From an uncultured Alistipes sp. (GTDB lineage: Bacteria > Bacteroidota > Bacteroidia > Bacteroidales > Rikenellaceae), in NCBI GenBank assembly GCA_910586375.1, contig CAJUIE010000034.1, positions 1-13,954 on the forward strand: 13,954 nt of DNA, in the 5' to 3' direction. The notes under the pieces were generated by a model. The model had not been told where the DNA came from and did not search any database. It saw only the letters and a list, made by a program, of their open reading frames with translations. This document shows, in pieces, positions 1 through 6,440 of the stretch; the first letter of the stretch is position 1; each line of letters starts with the position of its first letter. The position numbers and the translations under genes were made by a program.

Positions 1-78
1 CGTGCCCACAGAGTACAGGCCGCCGGAAGGGCCGTAGCGCCAACCCGAAGCGGGGAATTTATTGATGCGGAAAAAATA

Positions 79-110
79 TTTGGAAAATAGAATTTTACTT
101 GCTACCTTTG
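79..110 (+). promoter_or_regulatory. Bacteroidota-type promoter of greA
   Basis: A TTTG -33 element at 79-82 is followed after 20 bases by TACCTTTG at 103-110. This matches the Bacteroidota sigma-ABfr consensus TTTG-N19/21-TAnnTTTG. Transcription would start near 116-118, giving a leader of about 60 nt before the greA ATG at 178. Both boxes and the spacing are seen directly; activity is inferred. Confidence 0.8.
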
Positions 111-131
111 TCAGAGCAATGTAGCAGGGTT

Positions 132-149
132 CTGGCCTTTACCGGCCGG
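132..149 (+). promoter_or_regulatory. GC-rich hairpin in the greA 5' leader (shared motif)
   Basis: CTGGCC (132-137) can pair with GGCCGG (144-149) around the loop TTTACC, a 6-bp stem with one G-U pair. The core GGCCTTTACCGGCCGG (134-149) differs at one base from 2496-2511, in the leader of the lipoprotein unit. Both copies begin about 25 nt downstream of the -7 box. No T-run follows, so it is not a simple terminator. Its function is unknown. Confidence 0.45.
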
Positions 150-177
150 GATTCTTGTTTTTTTACGTTTCTTGGTT

Positions 178-654
178 ATGAAAAAAGAGATTATCTATCT
201 GACGGCGGAGGGCTATAAGAAGCTCAAGGACGAGTTGGATCATATGCGTTCCGTTGAACGTCCGGCGATTTCGGCGGCCATTGCGGATGCCCGCGATAAG
301 GGCGACCTTTCGGAGAATGCGGAGTATGATGCGGCGCGTGAGGCCCAGGGGTTGCTGGAGATGCGTATTGCTAACCTGGAGGCTACGATCGCTAACGCCC
401 GTGTGATCGATGAAACGAAGATCGACAAGAGCAAAGTGCAGATTTTGAGCAAGGTAACGCTCCTGAATCACAACACCAGGAAGCAAATGGTTTATACGAT
501 CGTGGCCGAGCACGAGGCTAATTTGCGGGAGGGCAAGCTCGCCATCGGTACGCCGATCGCCAAGGCACTGCTGGGCCATAAGAAGGGCGACCGTGTGGAC
601 GTTGAGGTGCCGGCCGGAACGGTGCATTTCGAGATCGTAGACATAGATATATAA
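178..654 (+). CDS. greA: Transcription elongation factor GreA
   Basis: This 158-residue protein matches GreA in length and layout. GreA enters the secondary channel of RNA polymerase and stimulates cleavage of backtracked transcripts, rescuing stalled elongation. The N-terminal half is the coiled-coil domain, with the conserved tip around GDLSENAEY; D43 and E46 correspond to the acidic tip residues that position the catalytic metal. The C-terminal half is the FKBP-like domain, with the typical segment SPIA-like GTPIAKALLGHKKGD. I chose the ATG at 178; an in-frame TTG at 172 would add only two residues and gives a poorer match to family N-termini. A good promoter lies at 79-110, so the gene is probably transcribed alone. 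A terminator follows at 740-769. The identification is by recall of the family and is very sure. Confidence 0.96.
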   Translation: MKKEIIYLTAEGYKKLKDELDHMRSVERPAISAAIADARDKGDLSENAEYDAAREAQGLLEMRIANLEATIANARVIDETKIDKSKVQILSKVTLLNHNTRKQMVYTIVAEHEANLREGKLAIGTPIAKALLGHKKGDRVDVEVPAGTVHFEIVDIDI

Positions 655-736
655 TATATAGGTATCGTCGCAGGCCGGGCGGTCGTGTACTGCCGGGGAG
701 GCTGGAGAGGGGAGGCTCGGGTGCTGCGGAGGATCG

Positions 737-769
737 AAAAAAACCGCATCGGATTTCCGATGCGGTTTT
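737..769. terminator. Bidirectional terminator between greA and mdh
   Basis: AAAACCGCATCGGA (740-753) is the exact complement of TCCGATGCGGTTTT (756-769), a near-perfect stem with a very short loop. On the minus strand the stem is followed by seven T (complement of A737-743), a good terminator for the gcvH/mdh direction. On the plus strand it ends in TTTT and then CGATTT, so it can also stop greA transcription. It lies 22 bp past the mdh stop codon. Confidence 0.88.
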
Positions 770-790
770 CGATTTGTGACAGGTAAAGTC

Positions 791-1732
791 TTATAATGCC
801 TTGATTTCGTGGAGCACAGCGTTGGTCTTGTGAACCGCTGCGGCAGACTCGGCAAATCGGGCAGCTTCCTCCCTGGTCAGTTCAACTTCCACGATCTTTT
901 CGATGCCTTTGCGTCCGATGATCGCCGGTACACCGATGCAGAGATCCGTCTCACCATATTCGCCCTCTAAGTAGCACGAGCAGGGGATCATCTTTTTCTG
1001 GTCGTGGAGGATTGCCTCGACCATCATTGAAGCCGCAGCGCCCGGGGCGTACCAGGCCGAAGTGCCGATGAGTTTGGTCAGCGTGGCGCCGCCGACCATC
1101 GTGTTGGCCACGGCCTGCTGGAGCTTTTTCTTCGAGGCGAACTGCGCTACGGGTACGCCGTTGACCGTCGCCTTCGAGAGCAGCGGAATCATCGTCGTGT
1201 CGCCGTGGCCGCCGATCACCATGCCGTCGACGTTGTTGATGTTGGCGCCGGTGGCTTTGGCCAGGTAGCATTTGAAGCGTGACGAGTCGAGCGCGCCGCC
1301 CATGCCGATGATGCGGTTCTTGGGCAGGCCCGAGGCTTTGAGCGCCAGGTAGGTCAGCGTGTCCATCGGGTTAGCCACCACGATGATGATGGCGCGGGGC
1401 GAGTACTTCACGATGTTTTCGATCACGCCTTTCATGATGTTGGCGTTGGTACCGATCAGTTCTTCGCGCGTCATGCCCGGTTTGCGGGGGATGCCCGATG
1501 AGATGACCACCACGTCCGAATTGGCGGTCTTCTTGTAGTCGTTGGTGGCACCGACAAGTTTGGTGTCGAAATCCATCAGCGTCGAGGTCTGGTACATGTC
1601 CAGCATCTTGCCTTCAGACAGACCCTCCTTGATGTCGACAAGGACTACTTCGCTCGCCACTTCGCGGCAAGCCATCACGTTCGCACAGGTAGCGCCCACG
1701 GCGCCGGCGCCTACGACGGTAACTTTAGACAT
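791..1732 (-). CDS. mdh: Malate dehydrogenase (LDH-like type)
   Basis: This 313-residue protein is an NAD-dependent malate dehydrogenase that interconverts malate and oxaloacetate in the cytoplasm. The Rossmann fold opens with GAGAVGA (8-14), and D33 at the end of the second strand indicates NAD over NADP. The substrate loop reads IPRKPGMTREE. R83 stands where lactate dehydrogenases have Gln, which argues for malate over lactate, and R89 is the second substrate arginine. The catalytic pair is D149 and H176 (in GGHGD), with R152 binding the carboxylate. Length is normal for the 310-320-residue LDH-like MDH group. gcvH lies 191 bp upstream on the same strand. I found no good TAnnTTTG box in that gap, so read-through from gcvH is possible. 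Terminator at 737-769. Confidence 0.95.
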   Translation of the reverse strand: MSKVTVVGAGAVGATCANVMACREVASEVVLVDIKEGLSEGKMLDMYQTSTLMDFDTKLVGATNDYKKTANSDVVVISSGIPRKPGMTREELIGTNANIMKGVIENIVKYSPRAIIIVVANPMDTLTYLALKASGLPKNRIIGMGGALDSSRFKCYLAKATGANINNVDGMVIGGHGDTTMIPLLSKATVNGVPVAQFASKKKLQQAVANTMVGGATLTKLIGTSAWYAPGAAASMMVEAILHDQKKMIPCSCYLEGEYGETDLCIGVPAIIGRKGIEKIVEVELTREEAARFAESAAAVHKTNAVLHEIKAL

Positions 1733-1830
1733 ATCTTCTATTCGTTCGTTTGGTAGTTTTCGTAATTTTTTCGGCTTTCAACCAGCTTTCGCGGGATGAA
1801 GACTGCGGTGGTCTGCGCCGTCAGTTGCAG

Positions 1831-1862
1831 GCCTCCGCTGGCGGAGGCTTCGGCCCGCCAGC
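1831..1862. repeat. Two mutually exclusive hairpins in the gcvH-mdh gap
   Basis: GCCTCCGC (1831-1838) is complementary to GCGGAGGC (1841-1848). The overlapping GCTGGCGG (1837-1844) is complementary to CCGCCAGC (1855-1862). Both stems use 1837-1844, so only one can form at a time, on either strand. No T-run follows on either strand. It may be an attenuator-like switch or RNA-processing site ahead of mdh, or an interspersed GC-rich palindrome; the sequence alone does not decide. The rest of the 1733-1923 gap shows nothing I can name. Confidence 0.4.
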
Positions 1863-1923
1863 CCGACGACTGCCTTTATCGCGTTAAAAACGCCCCCTCC
1901 CACGGTCCGCGAACAGGCGCAAC

Positions 1924-2301
1924 TCAGCCTATCAGTTCGGCGTATTGCTCGGGCGAGAGCAGCGACTCAAAGTCGGTCGGGTCGGCCACTGCGACCTTCA
2001 CCAACCACCCTTCGCCGTAGGGGTCTTTGTTGACCAACGAAGGGTCGGCATCAACAGCCGGGTTGAACTCCACGACCTTGCCCTCTATGGGCAGGAAAGC
2101 GTCGCTTACGGTCTTCACAGCTTCGATCGAGCCGAAGACATCGCCCGCGGCGAGCGTCTCGTCCACAGTCGGCACGTCGACGAATACGATATCGCCCAGC
2201 TGGCTCTGGGCGAAGTCCGTGATGCCTACGATGGCTGTATCGCCTTCGAGGCGGCACCATTCGTGGTCGTTGGAATACTTGAGGTTTGCAGGTATGTTCA
2301 T
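1924..2301 (-). CDS. gcvH: Glycine cleavage system H protein
   Basis: This 125-residue protein is the lipoyl carrier of the glycine cleavage system. It shuttles the aminomethyl group from glycine between the P, T and L proteins. Lysine 63 in GSIEAVKTVSDA is the conserved lipoylation site. The N-terminal KYSNDHEW and the GITDFAQSQLGDIVFV segment are family hallmarks, and the length is standard. No gcvT or gcvP is present nearby, so the partners must be encoded elsewhere. A well-formed promoter lies just upstream at 2340-2369. The start ATG at 2299-2301 gives the expected N-terminus. The next gene in the same direction is mdh. Confidence 0.96.
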   Translation of the reverse strand: MNIPANLKYSNDHEWCRLEGDTAIVGITDFAQSQLGDIVFVDVPTVDETLAAGDVFGSIEAVKTVSDAFLPIEGKVVEFNPAVDADPSLVNKDPYGEGWLVKVAVADPTDFESLLSPEQYAELIG

Positions 2302-2339
2302 GACTGCTCGCTGTTGGGTGGAATGTGTTTTTTCGAATG

Positions 2340-2369
2340 CAAATATAATTGTTATTTTTGTAACAGCAA
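2340..2369 (-). promoter_or_regulatory. Promoter of gcvH
   Basis: Read on the minus strand, TTG (2369-2367) is followed after 19 bases by TATATTTG (2347-2340), an exact TAnnTTTG -7 box. Transcription would start near 2334, about 32 nt before the gcvH ATG. The surrounding stretch is AT-rich compared with the neighbouring genes. Confidence 0.8.
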
Positions 2370-2462
2370 TTTTTCGACCTGTTTTTTTGGTTTCCAGGGA
2401 CTTTGTAGGGGCGGTTGATGCAAAAAAATGGGACAGGAGCGTATATCTTGGTTATTAATCGT

Positions 2463-2470
2463 TATCTTTG
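2463..2470 (+). promoter_or_regulatory. Probable -7 box of the lipoprotein operon
   Basis: TATCTTTG at 2463-2470 fits TAnnTTTG and, with the following TC, resembles the greA -7 region (TACCTTTGTC). No TTG/TTTG -33 element lies at the usual 19-21-base spacing, so the promoter may be weak or need an activator. A start near 2477 would leave a leader of about 73 nt before 2550. A second TAnnTTTG (TATTTTTG, 2353-2360) lies further upstream on this strand, also without a clear -33 box. Confidence 0.6.
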
Positions 2471-2495
2471 TCTCGAACTGTCGGTTAGGCTGTTA

Positions 2496-2511
2496 GGCCT
2501 TTCCCGGCCGG
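2496..2511 (+). promoter_or_regulatory. Second copy of the shared 5' leader motif
   Basis: GGCCTTTCCCGGCCGG matches 134-149 of the greA leader at 15 of 16 bases and starts 26 nt after the -7 box (24 nt in greA). GGCC (2496-2499) can pair with GGCC (2506-2509); the two outer pairs of the greA stem are not kept. Function unknown. Confidence 0.4.
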
Positions 2512-2549
2512 TTCGCCCGAAATCATTCGTTTAATTTAAATTTTCTGCG

Positions 2550-4616
2550 ATGAAGAAATTATTCGCCCTGGCAACCATTCTTCTGACGGCTGCGTCGTGC
2601 AGTTCCGATGGAGACGAGGCGGGCACAAATCCCCCCCCCTCTGCGGCGGTTGAACTGAAGCTTTCGTCTGAAGATCAATCTGTTGATGTTGATGAAACGG
2701 GCCTGAAGGCTACGATCGAAGCCGCTGCCGAAGGCCTTACGACAACCCTCGCGGTCACGACCGCCGATGATGCCACGTGGAGCATAAGCGAAGCTCCTGA
2801 GTGGATCACACTCTCCCAGGAGGCCGACGTTCTCGAGTTGGCCATCGCGGAAAACGAATCGACCGATTCGCGCGAAATTACCCTTACCATTACAGCCCAG
2901 AGCCCCGGGGGCAAGGCCGATGCCACCGTCAAGGTGTTCCAGTACGGCACCGTCGTCTCTGAACCCGAGCTGAAGCTCTCGTCGGAAAGCAGCCTTGTGA
3001 CTGTCGACCAGACGGGCACTGCTGCTACCGTTGAGGCTACGATCGAGAGCGTCGAGATCGACTTCGGCGTGGAGACCAACGTCGCCACGTGGAGTGTGAG
3101 CGAAGCTCCCGAGTGGGTTGTCCTTACCAAGGGCGATGATGCCCTGAAGGTTGCCATCGCTGCCAACGGCGCCACGTCGGCCCGTAGTGCCGAACTGACC
3201 CTTTCGGCCAAAAATGTCAAGGGTACCGCTACAGCCGTCATTACGATCAATCAGGCGGCGGCACCCGTTGCGACGTTTGATGTCGACAGTACTACGGCCG
3301 AAATTCCGGCCGAGGGTGGCTCTGTCCAGGTAGGTTACACGAGCAACCAGACTGCTCTGTCGGCTTCTCAGACCGCATGGCTCGGTTTCTCGGTCGACAA
3401 GCAGGCGGGTAAGCTCGTCTTCTCGGCCGAGGTCAACGACACGGGCAGCGCTCGTTCGGTCGTTGTGACCATCACGGCTGGTGCGGGCGACAATACCGTC
3501 GCTAAGCAGATTACCATCTCGCAGCAACCTGTTCCTGCCCAGCTTATCTTTACTGTTAAGACCTCCGCTGACGGCAAGGAGGTGCCGATGCCCACTTTAT
3601 CGTCGGACGATACGGACATTTCGATCTCCGTAGATTATGGCGACGGCTCCGCTGCCGAGACCTTCACGAGTGGCATCACCTCCACGGCCAACAAACACAC
3701 CTATACCACGGCGGGCGAGTATACCGTGACGATCAGCTCGGCCAACAAGATCACGGCCCTCTCCTTCTCCGGGAACACCTATCTTACCTCCGTTACGGTC
3801 AATACGCTTGACTGCTCGGTCCTCACGACGCTGGCACGCTGTTTTTATAACTGCCGCGGGCTTGTTTCGGTGGATAAGATTTTCTCGAAATGCTCGGCCG
3901 TCACCACGGCAGAGTATGCATTCTACGGGTGTATTGCGCTGACGACTATTCCCGATGGGCTGTTCGATGCCATGCGTGCCACCTGCAGGTCGTTCAACTA
4001 CTGCTTCCAGAACGATAAGGCTCTTGTGTCGGTTCCGGCCGGGCTGTTCTCCTCGTTCGAGCAGAATACGACTTTTGCGAGTGTTCTTTATGGCACCGGC
4101 ATTACCGAACTTCCTGCACGATGTTTTGCCGGCAACTCCAAAACCACGGAGCTGCGTTACCTCTGTAACAAATGTTCGAACCTGGAGCGTATTGCACCCG
4201 ATGCCTTCGAGGGATGTACGGCTGCCGAGAGTTTCTATGGCGCATTTACCGAGTGTGCGGCCCTTAAGGAGATCCCCGCCGGACTTTTTGCCGATTGCAA
4301 GGCGCTCAACGACATTTGTTATTGCTTCCAGAACTGCACGGGTCTGGCGTCGCTGCCCGCGTCGCTCTTCGACAACAACCGCGGCCTGCGGTCGTTGGAC
4401 TTCGCGTTCTACCGTTGCGAAAATCTGACGGGCGAAACTCCCTATACGCTTATCGGGGAGACTAAGGTCCACCTTTACGAACGTCATCTTTATCCCGACT
4501 ATTTCCAGAATCCCACTGCGTTCGAATACTGCTTCTCTTATGACGAGCAGCTGTCGGACTATGCCATCATGCGGGCTCTGGAGGGCGACAACGCCCTGTG
4601 GGCACAGGATTATTGA
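2550..4616 (+). CDS. Surface lipoprotein: BACON-like repeats, PKD-like domain, Cys/Leu-rich repeats
   Basis: The protein has 688 residues. A lipoprotein signal peptide ends at C17 (lipobox AASC). SSDGDE follows, the kind of acidic tail that acts as a surface-export signal in Bacteroidota. Two BACON-like repeats (about 35-133 and 139-237) share the ATWS.SEAPEW motif at W77 and W181, 104 residues apart, with strong DNA similarity. A third, diverged one covers about 241-327. A PKD-like domain follows (331-400; DYGDGS and HTYTTAGEYTVTI). The rest (431-640) holds eight repeats of 26-28 residues starting near 431, 457, 485, 512, 538, 565, 592 and 619. Their pattern is [AC]F-x-x-C-x-x-L-x-x-(I/V/L)-P-x-x-L-F, like the 26-residue surface-protein/BspA-like repeats. 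Nine consecutive C at 2631-2639 encode P28-P30. BACON domains are thought to bind glycans or mucin; the ligand here is unknown. The start ATG gives a proper signal peptide. Confidence 0.88.
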   Translation: MKKLFALATILLTAASCSSDGDEAGTNPPPSAAVELKLSSEDQSVDVDETGLKATIEAAAEGLTTTLAVTTADDATWSISEAPEWITLSQEADVLELAIAENESTDSREITLTITAQSPGGKADATVKVFQYGTVVSEPELKLSSESSLVTVDQTGTAATVEATIESVEIDFGVETNVATWSVSEAPEWVVLTKGDDALKVAIAANGATSARSAELTLSAKNVKGTATAVITINQAAAPVATFDVDSTTAEIPAEGGSVQVGYTSNQTALSASQTAWLGFSVDKQAGKLVFSAEVNDTGSARSVVVTITAGAGDNTVAKQITISQQPVPAQLIFTVKTSADGKEVPMPTLSSDDTDISISVDYGDGSAAETFTSGITSTANKHTYTTAGEYTVTISSANKITALSFSGNTYLTSVTVNTLDCSVLTTLARCFYNCRGLVSVDKIFSKCSAVTTAEYAFYGCIALTTIPDGLFDAMRATCRSFNYCFQNDKALVSVPAGLFSSFEQNTTFASVLYGTGITELPARCFAGNSKTTELRYLCNKCSNLERIAPDAFEGCTAAESFYGAFTECAALKEIPAGLFADCKALNDICYCFQNCTGLASLPASLFDNNRGLRSLDFAFYRCENLTGETPYTLIGETKVHLYERHLYPDYFQNPTAFEYCFSYDEQLSDYAIMRALEGDNALWAQDY
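2631..2639 (+). repeat. C9 homopolymer inside the lipoprotein gene
   Basis: Nine consecutive C lie 81 bp after the start codon and encode three prolines in the linker after the export signal. Tracts of this length are prone to slipped-strand mispairing. Gain or loss of one base would shift the frame and destroy the protein. Whether it actually varies is not known. Confidence 0.7.
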
Positions 4617-4641
4617 TCGTGTAAAATAGAGGTATAAAGAT

Positions 4642-6144
4642 ATGAAAAGAATTTTCGGTTTTTCGATTGCGGCTCTGGCCGCCACGGCTGCCCTTTTCGT
4701 GGCGGCTTGCAGCGATGATGATAATAATACCAATACACCGACGCCGGGTGCCAACGGCACGGTTCTCTTTACGACTGCGTCCAACGGCGTTTACCGCACG
4801 ACGCATGACAGCACCACGGGCAGCTATGAGGTGACGTTGGGCAGCCAGAACGATGAGCTTTTCCTGGTCTTCGTTGCTCCGAAGTTCGAAAGTACGGGCC
4901 ATCCCACGCCCGAGGCAGGTACTTATGCCGTGGCTGCCGAAGCGGGAGCTATGACCATCGATACGGAGCAGAGTTATTGGATTTCGACCTCTGACGGTAT
5001 GGAAGTCAAGCGCAAGATTGTCGGAGGCTCGTTTATTCTTGGTCTCCTCGATGGCAGCTACTCGCTGGAGGGTGAGTTGACAGGTTCGGGCGATGCTGTG
5101 CTGAAGTTCGCTTTTTCGGGCCAGCTCCTCTTCGCCGATTATAACGGAGAACCCCTTGCCGACGCCATTCAGTGTCAGAGCGCCCGCGGCACTTTCTATG
5201 GTTCGTATTATATTCCCAATGCGTCCGATTATTATATCGTGCTGTTCGACACGCTCCATGCCGCTGAGGGCGATCCTTATAATTATCGCATCTGCCTCGA
5301 CTTTACCAGCGGGCGTACGGCCGGGTCGCTTATGCCGGCCCTGGGAACTTATTATCCCGACGGCAATCTGATGTTCGATGAATTCACCTTCCTTCCGGGA
5401 CTGATGAACGGTGCCAACGGTACGCTGTGGCAGATACCTTCCAGCAGTGGCGGTGCTACGCGGTATATGGTGACCGACGGATTCTTCACCCTGCGTGCGG
5501 CCGATAACGGTAAATACCAGGTTTTCGGTACGCTCAAGGATAATTATGGCAAGGAAATTTCGTTCAACTATGTTGGTGCGCTGCCTTTCGTCAACGATGC
5601 TGTGGGTACGTTTACGTCGTTGACTGAGAATTATGACATGGGCCAGGCCTATTACGTAAACCAGAAGTGCACCAGCACTTCGGATGAGGGCAACATCTGG
5701 GCGATTTATTTCTACGACGAGCAGTCGTGGACGTCGAAGGGTGCCGAGGGCCATTTCGTCAAGTTCGAAATTCCGCTCACGACCGATCACAAGGCTATTC
5801 CTGCGGGCACTTACTCGGCTGCAGCCCATGTGCTTTATCCCGAGCAGAACAATTATGTCCCGGGGTATATCTTTGCTTATGACACTTCGCTGGCTACGGC
5901 CAACGGTTCGTGGCTGGCCAGGGGTAACGGTACGAACTCGGCCGTCTGGGCGCCTCTGCGTAAGGGCGACCTCGTGCTGGAGGTGGACCAGTCCGGTGTT
6001 TATACCGCAACGTTCACCATCGAGGATGACGATTACATTCCCCACACCGTTTCTGGCAGCTTCAAGGGAGAGATACCCCTGACTTCGGATTCGAAGGTTC
6101 AGTCGCTCGCTGTGCCTGCTCCGGTGCGGAACTCGCAGCGGTAG
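4642..6144 (+). CDS. Lipoprotein of unknown function with three tandem beta-rich repeats
   Basis: The protein has 500 residues. A lipoprotein signal peptide ends at C23 (lipobox VAAC), followed by the acidic SDDDNN, so surface display is likely. I do not recognise the family. Three repeats of roughly 105-150 residues can be aligned by eye. Each starts with a hydrophobic strand (LFLVFVA 73-79, YYIVLFD 197-203, IWAIYFYD 352-359). It then has GTY (93-95, 235-237, 389-391) and ends with a hairpin of the kind G.L.D..G....F.Y.G.L (144-162, 296-314, and a looser version at 456-480). It is rich in Tyr, Gly and Thr and looks all-beta. The gene starts 25 bp after the upstream lipoprotein gene, with no terminator between, so the two are probably one operon. 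A strong terminator follows. A binding or adhesin role is only a guess. Confidence 0.85.
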   Translation: MKRIFGFSIAALAATAALFVAACSDDDNNTNTPTPGANGTVLFTTASNGVYRTTHDSTTGSYEVTLGSQNDELFLVFVAPKFESTGHPTPEAGTYAVAAEAGAMTIDTEQSYWISTSDGMEVKRKIVGGSFILGLLDGSYSLEGELTGSGDAVLKFAFSGQLLFADYNGEPLADAIQCQSARGTFYGSYYIPNASDYYIVLFDTLHAAEGDPYNYRICLDFTSGRTAGSLMPALGTYYPDGNLMFDEFTFLPGLMNGANGTLWQIPSSSGGATRYMVTDGFFTLRAADNGKYQVFGTLKDNYGKEISFNYVGALPFVNDAVGTFTSLTENYDMGQAYYVNQKCTSTSDEGNIWAIYFYDEQSWTSKGAEGHFVKFEIPLTTDHKAIPAGTYSAAAHVLYPEQNNYVPGYIFAYDTSLATANGSWLARGNGTNSAVWAPLRKGDLVLEVDQSGVYTATFTIEDDDYIPHTVSGSFKGEIPLTSDSKVQSLAVPAPVRNSQR

Positions 6145-6164
6145 CAGCTTGCTCCGATAACGAT

Positions 6165-6199
6165 TCGGCCGGATCCATTAATGGACCCGGCCGATTTTT
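6165..6199 (+). terminator. Terminator of the lipoprotein operon
   Basis: TCGGCCGG (6165-6172) pairs with CCGGCCGA (6187-6194). Inside, after one A-C mismatch, TCCA/TGGA extends the stem around TTAA. TTTTT follows at 6195-6199. It lies 20 bp after the stop codon at 6142-6144. On the minus strand no T-run follows, so it works in the plus direction only. Confidence 0.92.
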
Positions 6200-6440
6200 G
6201 TAAGATGCTTTGTAGTGTCTTGTCTTATTCTTGCATGCAGCGAACGGGGAAAGCGAGTGCCCGGTTGTTATTGCTCTCGGGATTCACGCCGGAACCGTGG
6301 AAGTATAAGTCCGATCCGTATACGCCCGACGCCGAGTCAGGCGCACTGCTCCAGGCGTAACCGCTTTTACCTCCCAGACGGTCTGCTTCGCAGCGAGGCC
6401 CTTTACGAAAACCCGAAGTGGGAGAGGGGGAATTTTCGAT
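6200..6440. other. Non-coding stretch, possible interspersed repeat
   Basis: No convincing gene lies between the terminator and the birA stop codon. A 41-codon frame on the plus strand (ATG 6235, TAA 6358-6360) has many Ser, Pro and Tyr residues and no recognisable domain. The minus frame through the same stretch is also open. The end of the stretch (ACCCGAAG at 6411-6418, GGGGAATTT at 6427-6435) resembles 43-60 at the start of the window, where the same two blocks sit closer together. I suspect a dispersed intergenic repeat but cannot confirm it from one window. I see no clear terminator for birA here. Confidence 0.35.

Noticed and set aside
172..177. TTG start two codons before the greA ATG
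   Set aside because: The ATG at 178 gives the normal GreA N-terminus and better start context.
696..719. GGGGAGGCT repeated twice after greA
   Set aside because: Two short imperfect copies in a G-rich gap; too little to call a repeat element.
791..1732. Lactate dehydrogenase
   Set aside because: Arg83 in IPRKPG is the malate-type residue where lactate dehydrogenases have Gln.
2353..2360. TATTTTTG as the main plus-strand promoter of the lipoprotein operon
   Set aside because: It matches the -7 box but has no -33 element and would add over 180 nt of leader; 2463-2470 is closer and resembles the greA box. It may still be a secondary promoter.
4567..6045. Long open frame on the minus strand (492 codons) opposite the second lipoprotein gene
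   Set aside because: It is antisense to a gene with signal peptide, lipobox and internal repeats; its Arg/Ile/Gly-rich translation has no domain. The same holds for minus frames at 3597-4784, 2559-3527 and 13364-13954.
6235..6360. 41-codon small gene after the lipoprotein operon
   Set aside because: It has no promoter, domain or signal peptide and lies in a stretch that looks like a non-coding repeat; described under 6200-6440 instead.
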